Assembly: GCA_026125795.1 (NCBI GenBank)
Contig: JAHCKM010000001.1
Span: forward strand, 124,001 to 188,000
Direction of reading: 5' to 3'
From: Burkholderiaceae bacterium
GTDB taxonomy: Bacteria > Pseudomonadota > Gammaproteobacteria > Burkholderiales > Burkholderiaceae_C
Length of the DNA stretch: 64,000 bases
A program made the position numbers and the translations under genes. The notes beneath the pieces were generated by a model. The model saw nothing but the letters and a program-made list of their open reading frames with translations, had not been told where the DNA came from and did not search any database. This document shows positions 9,079 to 17,640 of the stretch, one piece after another. How positions within the stretch are numbered: position 1 is the stretch's first letter; each line of letters begins with the position of its first letter.

Positions 9079-9879
9079 ATGACCCAGCCCCGGATCCAGC
9101 CCATCTACCAGCGCGCCCGCACCGCCCGCGTGCACGTGTTCGACGCCGCCGAGCTGCCGTGGCAGGCCACCGCCCATCCCGGGCTGAAGCTCAAGGCGGT
9201 GCGCAACGACGACGAGCGCAGCGAGTTCCTCGGCCTGGTGTCCTTCGCGCCGTTCGTGCGCAGTGCGGTGCACCAGCACACCGGCGTGGCCACCAGCTTT
9301 GTGGTCGACGGTGGGCTCACCGACTATCACGGCGCGCTGACGCTGCACCAGGTGGGCATCAACGTGCGGGGCTCGACGCACGATGCGGTGAGCTATCAGT
9401 CCACCGTGCTGGTGTCGCGCCTCGAGGGCCCGGTGCTGTACCCGCCGGCCGATGGCGAGCCCAGCGGCGTGCACGCCGGCTCGCGGGTGCAGGCGTTCGT
9501 GAACCCCGACCCCGACGTGGCACCCGAGGTCAACGTGTCGGTCGACGCCGTGCCGCCGCAGCCCACCGGAGTGCCCGGCGTGACGCGCCAGATGGTGTTC
9601 GACTACGCCGGCACCGGCACCACGCGGCGCCTGGTGCAGCTGCGATGGCGGCCAACGTCCGACCTGCCGGCCGCGCGCGCCACCGACTGGATCGAGCTGT
9701 GGGTGCGCGGCGGCGAACTGCTGGTCAACGGCCAGCGCGCGCACGCCAACTGCTTCGTGGTGATCGAGCCGGGCGCATCCTTCGCGTTGCGTGCACCGTT
9801 CGGCGCCAGCGCGCTGGCGTGGGCCGAAGGCCGCGAGGCCTGGCCCGCCGGCATCGACGGCAACCTGTTCGGCTTTTAG
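9079..9879 (+). CDS. double-cupin protein
   Basis: 266 aa with two cupin barrels. The first has a histidine-containing metal-type motif (FVRSAVHQHTGVATSFVVDGG, about residues 55-75). The second has WIELWVRGGELLVNG and is degenerate. It resembles ChrR-type and bicupin proteins, but lacks the zinc-binding anti-sigma part, so a catalytic or binding role on a small acid is likelier. Its stop codon overlaps that of the convergent marR-like gene by two bases. A candidate operator lies just before its start. Confidence 0.65.
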   Translation: MTQPRIQPIYQRARTARVHVFDAAELPWQATAHPGLKLKAVRNDDERSEFLGLVSFAPFVRSAVHQHTGVATSFVVDGGLTDYHGALTLHQVGINVRGSTHDAVSYQSTVLVSRLEGPVLYPPADGEPSGVHAGSRVQAFVNPDPDVAPEVNVSVDAVPPQPTGVPGVTRQMVFDYAGTGTTRRLVQLRWRPTSDLPAARATDWIELWVRGGELLVNGQRAHANCFVVIEPGASFALRAPFGASALAWAEGREAWPAGIDGNLFGF

Positions 9880-10343
9880 CTTTCGCCCGCTGCGGCGGCG
9901 TCGGCCGCGCGCAGCGCGTCGATCAGGCGGTCGAGCGTCCGGCCCAGGCGCGCCTGCTCCTGAGCACCGACGCCGCCGAACACCTGGCGCTCGCGCAAGC
10001 GCGCGCTGACCGACAGCTCGTCGAACAGTCGCTGGCCCGTGGCGCTCAGCCACAGGAGCGTGCGCCGGCCGTCGGCCGGGTCGGGCTTGCGCGTCACCCG
10101 GCGCTTGCGCGCCAGCGCGGCGATCGCGCGGCTGACGCTCATCTTGTCCATTCCGGTGCGCTGGCACACGTCGGAAGCCGTCGTGCCCGGATGGCTGCCG
10201 AGCACCATCATCACGCGCCAATCGTTCAACGACAGGTCGTGGCGCCGGCCGAGGCCTTCGTTGAACGGGCGCGCGGTCAGGTTGACCACGCGCACCAGCT
10301 TGAAGAACAGCGATTCGTCGAGTTGTTTGCCTGTTTGGTTCAT
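9876..10343 (-). CDS. MarR-family transcriptional regulator
   Basis: 155 aa. The winged helix is visible: LSLNDWRVMMVLGSHPGTTA, the recognition segment MDKMSVSRAIAALARKRRV, and a wing with the hallmark DPADGRR. The start is the ATG at 10343, which overlaps the dctP stop codon (ATGA, four bases), so it is translationally coupled as the last gene of the TRAP-1 operon. MarR proteins usually repress their own operon and respond to an aromatic or organic acid. The candidate operators at 9047 and 13402 would fit autoregulation plus control of the cupin gene. Confidence 0.88.
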   Translation of the reverse strand: MNQTGKQLDESLFFKLVRVVNLTARPFNEGLGRRHDLSLNDWRVMMVLGSHPGTTASDVCQRTGMDKMSVSRAIAALARKRRVTRKPDPADGRRTLLWLSATGQRLFDELSVSARLRERQVFGGVGAQEQARLGRTLDRLIDALRAADAAAAGES

Positions 10344-11368
10344 GCCTTGCGGGTCTTGGCGACGATCTCTTCGGCCTTGCCGATCAGGCCGGCATGGATC
10401 TGCGCCTTCCACGATGCATAGGTGCGGCGCGTCGCGATCTGCCACGCGCCGAGCTCGGCCGGCGTCGGCACGTGCACCTGCACGCCGAGCCCGCTGACGC
10501 GCTGCACGTCCTCTTCGAACAGCTTGCGCACCAGCGCCACCTGCTGCTTGGCGGCGTCGATCGCCGACTCGCGCACGATCTTCTGGTCGGCTGCATTCCA
10601 GCTCTGCCAGATCGGCGTGGCGATCGCGAACAGCAGGATGTCGTTGGAGTAGTTCCACTTGGTGACGAACTTCTGCCCGAGCGTGTGGATCTTGGCGGCG
10701 AGAAACACCTCGAGCGGGTTCTCCTGCGCGTCGACCGCACCGGAGGCCAGCGCAGGCTGCGCGTCGGCCCAGCTCATGAACGTGGGGTTGGCGCCCATCG
10801 AGCTCATGATCTCGCCGTACATCGGGCTGCCGACCACGCGCACCTTGATGCCCTTGAGATCTTCGGGCTTGACGATCGGGCGCTTGCTGTTGCTGATCTG
10901 CCGGTAGCCGGTCTCGCCCACGGCGAGCGGCTCGGCGCCGGCCTTGCGCACGAGGTTGAAGTACTCGTCCATGAACGCGCTGTTGCCGGTCACCGCGTCC
11001 CAGGCCTTGTGATCGGGGAACAGGAACGGCAGCGTGAACACGCCAAGCTCGCGCGCCGTGCCGGCCCAGTTGATCGGGGCGCCGCACAGCACGTCGATGA
11101 TGCCCTGGCGCATGGCCGACAGCTCGCGATCCTGCTGGCCCTGCACCAGCGACGCGCCGGGGTACTGCTTGATGTTGATGCGCCCTTGCGTGCGTTCGCG
11201 CACCAGGTTGCCGAAGATCTCGCCGCCCTTGCCCCAGGCGAAGGCCGGCGGCACGACGGTGGACATCTTGTACTCGGCGCGGTAGCTGCCTTGCGCGAAT
11301 GCGACGCGCGGGATGCCCAGCGCGGCGGGGGCCAGCAGGGCGCTCTGGATCAGGGCACGGCGTTTCAT
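10340..11368 (-). CDS. dctP: TRAP transporter substrate-binding protein (DctP), system 1
   Basis: 342 aa from the ATG at 11368 (AGGAGACACTCG just upstream). A signal peptide follows (KRRALIQSALLAPAALGIPRVAFAQG) and may use the Tat path. DctP-family features include IIDVLCGAPINWAG, the conserved KGIKVRVVGSPMYGEIMSSMG strand-helix and ASGAVDAQENPLEVFLAAK. Captures an organic acid in the periplasm and delivers it to DctQM. Order on this strand is DctQ, DctM, DctP, MarR. Given the malonate genes immediately upstream, malonate is a candidate substrate. DctP sequences do not reveal the ligand by eye. Confidence 0.85.
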   Translation of the reverse strand: MKRRALIQSALLAPAALGIPRVAFAQGSYRAEYKMSTVVPPAFAWGKGGEIFGNLVRERTQGRINIKQYPGASLVQGQQDRELSAMRQGIIDVLCGAPINWAGTARELGVFTLPFLFPDHKAWDAVTGNSAFMDEYFNLVRKAGAEPLAVGETGYRQISNSKRPIVKPEDLKGIKVRVVGSPMYGEIMSSMGANPTFMSWADAQPALASGAVDAQENPLEVFLAAKIHTLGQKFVTKWNYSNDILLFAIATPIWQSWNAADQKIVRESAIDAAKQQVALVRKLFEEDVQRVSGLGVQVHVPTPAELGAWQIATRRTYASWKAQIHAGLIGKAEEIVAKTRKA

Positions 11369-11405
11369 CGAGTGTCTCCTTGAGGTCGAAGCCATCTTAG
11401 TCAGT

Positions 11406-12704
11406 TCAATAGCCGAGACTGCGCGGCAACCACAACGCGAGTTCGGGCACGAACAGCACGGCCAGCGCGGCGCCGGCAAACCACACCACCAGCCAGCCGA
11501 CCCACGGCACGGTCTGCTCCATGCGCACGTTGGCAAGCCGGCACGCGACCATCAGGTTCACCGCCACCGGCGGCGTGAACTGGCCGAGCGCGATGTTGAT
11601 CGTCAGCAGCACGCCAAACCACACCGGGTCCCACTGGAACGCGATCATCAGCGGGTACAGCAGCGGCAGAAAGATCAGGAAGATCGACACGCCGTCGAGG
11701 AACATGCCGATCACCATCATCACGACAAACAGCATCAGCAGCGTGCCGGTCGAGCCGAGGTTCAAGCCCCTGATCGCAGCAACCACCGGATCGGCCAGCC
11801 CGAGCGTGTTGACGACGTATGCGAACACGCCGGCCAGTGCGATCACGATCATGATCACCGCCGAGATCTCGCTCGCCTCGCGGAAGATGCCCCACAGGTC
11901 GGCCATACGAATCGTGCGATGCACTACCAGGCCCAGGAAAAGCCCGTATGCAACGGCGACCACCGCCGCCTCCGTGGGTGTGAACCAGCCGGCGCGCATG
12001 CCGCCCAGGATCAGCACCGGCGCGGCCAAACCCCACGATGCGCCGGCCAGCGAGGGCCAGAAGGCCGGGCGTGGCAGGTCGCGCTCGTGCTGACCAAAGT
12101 GATGGCGCCGGCTCAACCACACCGCCGGCACGATCAGCGCCAGGCCGGCGAGCAGCCCCGGCACCATGCCGGCGGCGAACAACGCCGGGACGCTGGCACC
12201 CGGCACGTTGACGCTGTAGACCACGAACGCGATCGACGGCGGAATCAGGATGTCGGTGGCCGCTGCCGCACCGACCACGCTGGCGCTGAACGCGGCGGGA
12301 TAGCCCGCGCGCGCCATCGCCGCGATCATCACGCCGCCCACCGCGGCCGCGTTGGCGGGGCCCGAGCCGGAGATGCCGCCCAGCACCATCGCCACCAGGA
12401 TCGCCACCATCGGCAGCATGCCCGGTGATCGTCCGACGCAGGCCTGCGCGAACAGCACCATGCGCTGCGCGACGCCCGAGCGGTCGAACACCGAGCCGAC
12501 CAGCACGAACATCGGCAAGGCCAGCAGCGGGTACTTGGCGATGCCGGCGTGCATGTTCTGCGGCGCTGCCAACAAGCCCCACCACGGCGCATCGGGGTTC
12601 GCCATCGCCATCGCGATCATGCCGCCGGCGCCCAGCGCCACCGCGATCGGCACACCGGCGATCATCAGCGCGACGAAGACGATGAACAGGACGGCGCCGG
12701 TCAT
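11406..12704 (-). CDS. dctM: TRAP transporter large permease (DctM), system 1
   Basis: 432 aa from the ATG at 12704, chosen because the DctM N terminus (TGAVLFIVFVALMIAGVPIA) starts there. About 12 hydrophobic segments. Family motifs include SGSGPANAAAVGGVMIAAM, PPSIAFVVYSVNV and the C-terminal TINIALGQFTPPVAVNLMVA. It is the ion-coupled transport subunit. The 151-bp gap before it is filled by a palindromic repeat cluster, unusual inside a TRAP operon where dctQ and dctM normally touch. Confidence 0.9.
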   Translation of the reverse strand: MTGAVLFIVFVALMIAGVPIAVALGAGGMIAMAMANPDAPWWGLLAAPQNMHAGIAKYPLLALPMFVLVGSVFDRSGVAQRMVLFAQACVGRSPGMLPMVAILVAMVLGGISGSGPANAAAVGGVMIAAMARAGYPAAFSASVVGAAAATDILIPPSIAFVVYSVNVPGASVPALFAAGMVPGLLAGLALIVPAVWLSRRHHFGQHERDLPRPAFWPSLAGASWGLAAPVLILGGMRAGWFTPTEAAVVAVAYGLFLGLVVHRTIRMADLWGIFREASEISAVIMIVIALAGVFAYVVNTLGLADPVVAAIRGLNLGSTGTLLMLFVVMMVIGMFLDGVSIFLIFLPLLYPLMIAFQWDPVWFGVLLTINIALGQFTPPVAVNLMVACRLANVRMEQTVPWVGWLVVWFAGAALAVLFVPELALWLPRSLGY

Positions 12705-12705
12705 G

Positions 12706-12855
12706 TCCAGTGTCGTCCGGCCGCCCGAAGCCACTGGCAGCCCCCGCGGGGCCGGACGGGAACAGTCCAGTGGACTGTTCCCGCCTGGCGAGGGGTTGGC
12801 CGCTTGCGGCCAACGCGCCCTGCAAGGGCAGCGAGCGAAGCGAGCGTGGGGGCCA
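12706..12855. repeat. mosaic palindromic repeat cluster between dctQ and dctM
   Basis: The gap is almost wholly palindromic. It holds a 27-bp inverted repeat with 13-bp arms (12757-12783, arm CGGGAACAGTCCA around a central G), a 20-bp one with arms GTTGGCCGC/GCGGCCAAC (12795-12814), and a terminal module GCGAGCGAAGCGAGCGTGGG followed by GGGCC. The terminal module recurs at 32299-32320 and 41891-41910. The dctQ stop (TGA) is at the very edge of the element. RNA hairpins here could separate dctQ from dctM expression. Confidence 0.8.
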
Positions 12856-13371
12856 TCATTCGGGTTGGCGACGCCACACGCGCAGGCCCCACGCCAGCGC
12901 ACGCAGCGCCACGGCCGCGGTCAGCAGCGGTGCCGCCGCGGTGAACCACCAGCGCGGCACGCCCAGGCCCATCGAAGTCTCGGCCCAGCGGAATTCGTCG
13001 GCCACCATGCGCGCGAACAGCACAGTGAGCAGCGCGAACACCAGCGTGGTGACGCCCGCCGAGAACAGCCGCAGCGCACGCCGACGCCGCGGGCTGCCGC
13101 TGTCGTACATCGCCTCGATGCGCACGTGGCCGTCGCGTCCGGCCGCGGCCGCGGCTCCGGCCAGGGTCATCACCACCATCAGCACGATCGAGAGCTCTTC
13201 GGTCCAGGCGAAGGATTGGTCGGTGAGGTAGCGCGTGACCACGTTGAGCAACGTGATCGCCACCAGTGCGGCCATGCACAGCACGGCCACTTTCTCTTCG
13301 AACGAGGCGCGGCGCGGCGCCGGTCGGCGTGCAACCGCGCCGGCGGCGGTGGGGTCGGGCTCGGGTCTCAC
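12856..13371 (-). CDS. dctQ: TRAP transporter small permease (DctQ), system 1
   Basis: 171 aa from a GTG at 13371. Four hydrophobic segments and the DctQ hallmark SFAWTEELSIVLMVVMTLAG (W-TEE) plus GRDGHVRIEA. DctQ pairs with DctM in the inner membrane. A perfect palindrome (13402-13415) lies 31 bp upstream and overlaps the stop of the preceding CWC gene, so this is a probable operon start under MarR control. The weak ribosome-binding site leaves the exact start open. Confidence 0.85.
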   Translation of the reverse strand: MRPEPDPTAAGAVARRPAPRRASFEEKVAVLCMAALVAITLLNVVTRYLTDQSFAWTEELSIVLMVVMTLAGAAAAAGRDGHVRIEAMYDSGSPRRRRALRLFSAGVTTLVFALLTVLFARMVADEFRWAETSMGLGVPRWWFTAAAPLLTAAVALRALAWGLRVWRRQPE

Positions 13372-13401
13372 TCGCGAGCGATCGGCGGACGGCGGCTGAT
13401 C

Positions 13402-13415
13402 GTAACGACGGTTAC
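13402..13415. promoter_or_regulatory. candidate operator before dctQMP-marR (copy B)
   Basis: GTAACGACGGTTAC: perfect 5-bp arms GTAAC/GTTAC around GACG. It lies 31 bp before the dctQ start and covers the TAA stop of the CWC gene. It shares GTAWCGNNNGTTAC with the site before the cupin gene (9047-9060). The size and symmetry suit a MarR-type dimer. Confidence 0.55.
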
Positions 13416-13636
13416 TCTTGCGCGGCTTGGCCGTTATCCCTAGGGTGTGGCGCGGGCGCTTCGGCCAACTCGCGCAGGCAGCTCAGGCACAGGCAACCGG
13501 TGTAGCGCTGGCGCAGCGTGGCGAGCAGCACCGCGTCGAGCTTCAGGCCGGTGCACGCGCACGGCGTCGGATCGCCCGAGCCGCAGTGAAAGCCACTGCC
13601 ACAGCGCGCACAAGAGGCGTTCAGATCAGCCGCCAA
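13412..13636 (-). CDS. small cysteine-rich CWC-type protein
   Basis: 74 aa, probably from the TTG at 13636 which overlaps the matB end by 11 bases. Eight cysteines lie in CARCGSGFHCG, TPCACTG and GCLCLSCL, a layout matching the cysteine-rich CWC family common in Burkholderiales, presumably a zinc-binding protein of unknown role. The TTG start and overlap suggest coupling to matB, though functional linkage to malonate is not implied by the family. Confidence 0.6.
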   Translation of the reverse strand: MAADLNASCARCGSGFHCGSGDPTPCACTGLKLDAVLLATLRQRYTGCLCLSCLRELAEAPAPHPRDNGQAAQE

Positions 13637-15167
13637 ACAGACCCTGGTGCTGCTGGCGCAGCAGGTTCTTCTGCACCTTGCCCATCGTGTTGCGCGGCAA
13701 CTCGTCGACGACGAACACCTGCTTGGGCACCTTGAAGTTGGCGATGCGCTGCTTCAACGAGCCGACGATCGTGTCACCATCGAGTGCCGCACCCGGCTTG
13801 GGCACCACCACCGCCACCACGCCCTCGCCAAAGTCGGGATGCGGCAGGCCGATCACCGCCGACTCGGCCACGCCGTCCATCTCGTTGATCAGGCCTTCGA
13901 TCTCGGCCGGGTAGACGTTGTAGCCGCCGGTGATCACCAGATCCTTGCTGCGGCCGACGATTCGCAGATAACCGCGCTCGTCGATCAGTCCGACGTCGCC
14001 GGTCTTGAACCAGCCGTCGGCAGTGAACTCCTCCTGTGTCTTCTCCGGCATGCGCCAATAGCCGGCAAACACATTGGGTCCCTTGACCTCGATGCCGCCG
14101 ATCTCGCCGGCGGGGCAGGGCTCGCCGCGTTCGTTGCGCACGCGCACGCCCACTCCCGGCAGCGGGAAGCCCACGGTGCCGCGGCGGCGCTCGCCATCGG
14201 CCTCGCGGTACGGGTTGCTGGTGAGCATCACCGTCTCGCTCATGCCGTAGCGCTCGACGATGGTGTGGCCGGTGCGCTCCCTCCAGGCATCGAAGGTCTC
14301 CACCTGCAGCGGCGCGGAACCCGAGATGAACACGCGCATGTGCCGGCACGCGTCGGGCGTCAGACCGGCTTCGCCCAGCAAACGCGTGTAGAGCGTCGGC
14401 ACGCCCATGAACACCGTGGCCTCGGCAAACCGCTCGATCGTCGCCTTGGGGTCGAAGCGGGAGAACCAGATCATCTTGCTGCCGTTGAGCAGCGCGCCGT
14501 GCGAGGCCACGAACAGGCCGTGCACATGGAAGATCGGCAGCGCGTGGATCAGCACGTCGCCGAGCTGCCAACCCCAGTAGTCCTTGAGCACGCGCGCGTT
14601 GCTCACCAGATTGCCGTGCGTCAGCATTGCGCCCTTGCTGCGCCCGGTGGTGCCGCTGGTGTAGAGGATCGCCGCCAAGTCGTCGTCGCGTTTCACGGCG
14701 GGCGCGTGCTGCTCGCTCATCAGCGCGGCGCGCTCCAGCAGGCTGCCGGTGCGGTCGTCGCCGAGCGTGAACACGTTCTTGGTGCCGCCGCTGAACGCCA
14801 GCCGAGAGATCCAGGTGAAGTTCTTCGGCGTGCACACCACCACCGCAGGCTCGGCGTCGCGGATGAAGTATTCGATCTCGTGCTGCTGGTAGGCGCTGTT
14901 CAGCGGCAGGTACACGTAACCGGCGCGCTGCACCGCCAGGTACAGCATCAGTGCCTCGACGCTCTTGTCGGTCTGCACCGCGATGCGCGAGCCGTCGGCC
15001 AGGTGCAGCGAGGCCAGCACGTTGGCCATCATCGCGGTGCCGCGTTCGAGGTCGCGCCAGGTGTAGGCCAGCGGCGCGCCGGGGCCGTCGGCCGTTTCGA
15101 TCGCGATGCGATCCAGATCGGCCGGGAAGCCGTCGCGCAGCGCGGCGAAGATGCCGGCGTTCACCAT
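13626..15167 (-). CDS. matB: malonyl-CoA synthetase (malonate-CoA ligase)
   Basis: 513 aa from the ATG at 15167 (a GTG five codons upstream is possible). Acyl-adenylate-forming enzyme: P-loop-like motif YTSGTTGRSKGAM (169-181), A5 motif ERYGMSETVMLTSNPY, hinge region DLVITGGYNVYPAEIE and the C-terminal lysine motif LPRNTMGKVQK. The GMSETVML...NPYREADGERRRGTVGFPLPG pattern and size are those of MatB, which activates malonate to malonyl-CoA with ATP. It works with the malonyl-CoA decarboxylase two genes away to turn malonate into acetyl-CoA. Confidence 0.85.
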   Translation of the reverse strand: MVNAGIFAALRDGFPADLDRIAIETADGPGAPLAYTWRDLERGTAMMANVLASLHLADGSRIAVQTDKSVEALMLYLAVQRAGYVYLPLNSAYQQHEIEYFIRDAEPAVVVCTPKNFTWISRLAFSGGTKNVFTLGDDRTGSLLERAALMSEQHAPAVKRDDDLAAILYTSGTTGRSKGAMLTHGNLVSNARVLKDYWGWQLGDVLIHALPIFHVHGLFVASHGALLNGSKMIWFSRFDPKATIERFAEATVFMGVPTLYTRLLGEAGLTPDACRHMRVFISGSAPLQVETFDAWRERTGHTIVERYGMSETVMLTSNPYREADGERRRGTVGFPLPGVGVRVRNERGEPCPAGEIGGIEVKGPNVFAGYWRMPEKTQEEFTADGWFKTGDVGLIDERGYLRIVGRSKDLVITGGYNVYPAEIEGLINEMDGVAESAVIGLPHPDFGEGVVAVVVPKPGAALDGDTIVGSLKQRIANFKVPKQVFVVDELPRNTMGKVQKNLLRQQHQGLFGG

Positions 15168-15182
15168 GGTCGCGCCCGGCAC

Positions 15183-15285
15183 TGCCGGTCGGCGCCGGGG
15201 CGCCCCAAGCCGACCGCGCCAGAGCCACGACGGGGCTCTTGCGGAGCCCTGGGGGCAGCGACCGAAGGAAGCGTGGCGGCCAGCA
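15183..15285. repeat. mosaic palindromic repeat between Bug and matB genes
   Basis: About 100 bp holding inverted units such as AGAGCC(N8)GGCTCT and GGGGCTC(N5)GAGCCCT. The opening module GGCGCCGGG...GCCCCAAGCCG is also found inside the uvrA-like gene at about 63115-63140. The stop of the Bug gene abuts the element. Confidence 0.65.
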
Positions 15286-16275
15286 TCAGTCCAGCTTGGC
15301 GCCCGAGGCCTTCACCACCTCGGCCCAACGCTTGATCTCGCTGCTGACGAACCGGCCGAAGGCGTCGCCGTACAGGTTGGGAATCTCCGCGCCCATGCCG
15401 TTCCAGGTGGCCTTGATGTCGTCGGCGGCAAAGGCCTTCTTCATCTCGGCCTGGAAACGATCGACCGCCTCCTTCGGCGTGGCCTTGGGTGCCCAGATGC
15501 CGTACCACGTGGACACCTTGTAATCGGGCCCGCCGGCCTCGACGCAGGTGGGCAGGTCGTTGAAGCCCGGCGCGCGCCGATCGGCGGCGACCGCCAGGGC
15601 CTTGATGCGGCCGGCCTTGATGTGCGCCGCCGACGAGCCCATGCCGTCGAACATGATGTCGACCTGGCCGGCGATCAGGTCCTGCAGCGCCGGGCCGGCG
15701 CCGCGGTACGGGATGTGCGTGATGAAGGTCTTGGTCTGCAGTTTGAACAGCTCGCCGGCCAGGTGGTGCGACGTGCCGTTGCCGGCCGAGCCGTAATTGA
15801 ACTTGCCCGGACTCCTGCGCACCAGCTCGAGAAACTCCTTCAGGCTGCCCGCCGGCACGCGCTGCGGGTGCACCACGATCACCTGCGGCACGCTCGACAC
15901 CAGGCCCACCGGTACAAAATCGCTCTCCAGCTGATAGTCGAGTTTGGGGTACATCGACGGCGCGATCGTGTGGTGCACCGCGCCCATGAAGAAGGTGTAG
16001 CCGTCGGCCGCGGCGCGCGCCGCGATCGATGCGCCCACCGTGCCGCCGGCGCCGCCCTTGTTGTCGATGATCACCTGGCGCCCCAGATTCTTGGCGAGCG
16101 CAGCGGTCAACGGCCGCGCGAACGCGTCGGTGCCGCCGCCCGCCGGGAAGGGCACTACCACCGTCACCGGCTTGGTCGGCCACGCCTGGGCGCGCACCGC
16201 ACCGGCGCCGAGCGCTGCCACCGCCGCACCCGCACGCAACACATCGCGCCGCGTGGGTTGGTGAATTCGACTCAC
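15286..16275 (-). CDS. Bug/TctC-family tripartite tricarboxylate receptor (orphan)
   Basis: 329 aa from the GTG at 16275, chosen for GGAGA seven bases upstream. The N terminus holds a Tat-like signal (RRDVLRAGAAVAALGAGAVRAQA). Bug-family marks are WPTKPVTVVVPFPAGGGTDAFAR, FNYGSAGNGTSHHLAGELFK, THIPYRGAGPALQDLIAGQVD and YGIWAPKATPKE. These proteins bind carboxylic acids in the periplasm. No tctAB permease genes are nearby, so it is an orphan receptor, either serving a distant permease or acting in signalling. Its position between the malonyl-CoA decarboxylase and matB suggests malonate or a related acid. Confidence 0.88.
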   Translation of the reverse strand: MSRIHQPTRRDVLRAGAAVAALGAGAVRAQAWPTKPVTVVVPFPAGGGTDAFARPLTAALAKNLGRQVIIDNKGGAGGTVGASIAARAAADGYTFFMGAVHHTIAPSMYPKLDYQLESDFVPVGLVSSVPQVIVVHPQRVPAGSLKEFLELVRRSPGKFNYGSAGNGTSHHLAGELFKLQTKTFITHIPYRGAGPALQDLIAGQVDIMFDGMGSSAAHIKAGRIKALAVAADRRAPGFNDLPTCVEAGGPDYKVSTWYGIWAPKATPKEAVDRFQAEMKKAFAADDIKATWNGMGAEIPNLYGDAFGRFVSSEIKRWAEVVKASGAKLD

Positions 16276-16332
16276 TGTTGTCTCCTGATGTGGGCAGCGC
16301 GGACGCTGCATGCAGAACGAGCCTTGAGGTGG

Positions 16333-17640
16333 CTACAGCAGCGCCGAAAGTGCGCGCGAATGTACCACCCGGCCGTGCACGAAACGATCGTGGCAAGTCT
16401 CGATGCGCGACAGGTCGTACAGGTAGTTGACCATCAGGCCGGCCGACTGCTTGAGCCCCTTGGACGACAGGTTGGCGTTGGCGTTGAGCCGCTCGAGCCG
16501 GGCCCCGTTGTCGAGGTGGAAGCGTGCCACCGGGTCGCCGCGCGGCGTGGGCGACACGAACACCAAGTAGGTCGCGGCCAGCCGCCACAGCGCCTGGTGC
16601 GCCGCGGTGGGCAGCGCATGCAACGCATGGAGCTGCGACAGCGCGGCGAGGTCTTCTCCACAGGCCTTGCGCAATTGGGCCAGCGCGTGTGCCGCATGCT
16701 CGGCCTGTTGGGGCTTGATGCCGGGCAGGTCATCGAAGGTCTTGACCTTGGCCAGCCACGGCAGCAGCGTGGGAATCGGCGAGAGCGTGCAGAAGGTCCT
16801 GAGCTGCGGCAGCTCGCGCTTGAGCTCGTCGGCCACGCGCTTGATCAGGAAGTTGCCGAGCGACACGTTGCGCAGCCCGGGCTGGCAGTTGCTGATCGAA
16901 TAGAACACCGCCACCTTGAACGTGTCGCTGGCCGCGGGCGTCGACTTCTTGTCGATCAGTGGCGCGATCGCACCGGCCATCTCGGGCAGCAGCGCCACCT
17001 CCACGAAGATCAGCGGCTCGTCGGGCAGTTGCGGATGAAAGAATCCGAAGCAGCGCCGGTCGGGCTGCAGGCGGCGGCGCAGGTCGTCCCAGCCGTCGAT
17101 CTCGTGCACCGCCTCGTGGCGGATGATCTGCTCGAGCAGCTGTGCCGGCGAGTTCCAGTCGACGCGGCGCATCTGCAGAAAGCCGGCGTTGAACCAGCTC
17201 GACAGCAGGTGCAGCAGATCGGCCTCCACCGCCTGCAGCTGTGGCTGCCGCGGCAGGCGCTCGAGCAGCGCGCGGCGCATGCGCACGATGGCCGCCGTGC
17301 CGCCGGGCGCACGGTTGAGGCGCCGGAACAGCTCCTGCCGTGGCGGCTCGGTGACCTGCGTCAGCCGCATGAGCCGCTCGGCGTCGGGCTTGATCGCATA
17401 GGCCTGCGCGCTGGCCAGCACCGCCTTGGGGTCGGGGCTGAAGTCGCGCGCCAGGTGATCGAAGAAGCGCGCGCGCCGCTCGTCGGCCAGCCCGTCGATG
17501 CGTTCGACGATCTGCGACGCGATTGCCGGGCCGTTGGCCTCGCCGCGTTCGCTGAGCAGGCGCCGGCACTCGGACAGCAGGCCGCGCAGCGCATGGTCGT
17601 GGCGCATCACCCGCGCCCTGGCCTTCAGTTCATCCAGCAC
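16333..17640 (-). CDS. matA: malonyl-CoA decarboxylase
   Basis: 435 aa, a full-length MLYCD. It decarboxylates malonyl-CoA to acetyl-CoA. Family signatures: FYSISNCQPGLRNVSLGNFL (246-265, with the proposed catalytic serine region), HEAVHEIDGWDDLRRRL, and the C-terminal ARFHLDNGARLERLN (His about 375) followed by SAGLMVNYLYDL. The start overlaps the GntR gene end by 11 bp, so the two are co-transcribed. Together with MatB this is the rhizobial-type mat pathway, not the biotin-dependent or ACP-dependent mad/mdc type. No acyl-carrier or mdc subunits are present. Confidence 0.92.
   Translation of the reverse strand: MLDELKARARVMRHDHALRGLLSECRRLLSERGEANGPAIASQIVERIDGLADERRARFFDHLARDFSPDPKAVLASAQAYAIKPDAERLMRLTQVTEPPRQELFRRLNRAPGGTAAIVRMRRALLERLPRQPQLQAVEADLLHLLSSWFNAGFLQMRRVDWNSPAQLLEQIIRHEAVHEIDGWDDLRRRLQPDRRCFGFFHPQLPDEPLIFVEVALLPEMAGAIAPLIDKKSTPAASDTFKVAVFYSISNCQPGLRNVSLGNFLIKRVADELKRELPQLRTFCTLSPIPTLLPWLAKVKTFDDLPGIKPQQAEHAAHALAQLRKACGEDLAALSQLHALHALPTAAHQALWRLAATYLVFVSPTPRGDPVARFHLDNGARLERLNANANLSSKGLKQSAGLMVNYLYDLSRIETCHDRFVHGRVVHSRALSALL

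Noticed and set aside
6553-10221. A 1222-codon open frame on the minus strand across the M16, cupin and MarR region
   Set aside because: It is antisense to three well-supported genes, is rich in Arg/His/Gly/Ala as expected for the reverse of high-GC codons, and has no domain.
13434-13443. TTATCCCTAG, with TATCCCTAG again at 37761-37769
   Set aside because: First looked like a shared promoter element, but one copy is inside the CWC coding sequence and the surroundings do not match.
15286-16275. Reading the Bug protein as part of a complete TctABC transporter
   Set aside because: No large (TctA) or small (TctB) permease gene lies within the window near either Bug gene.
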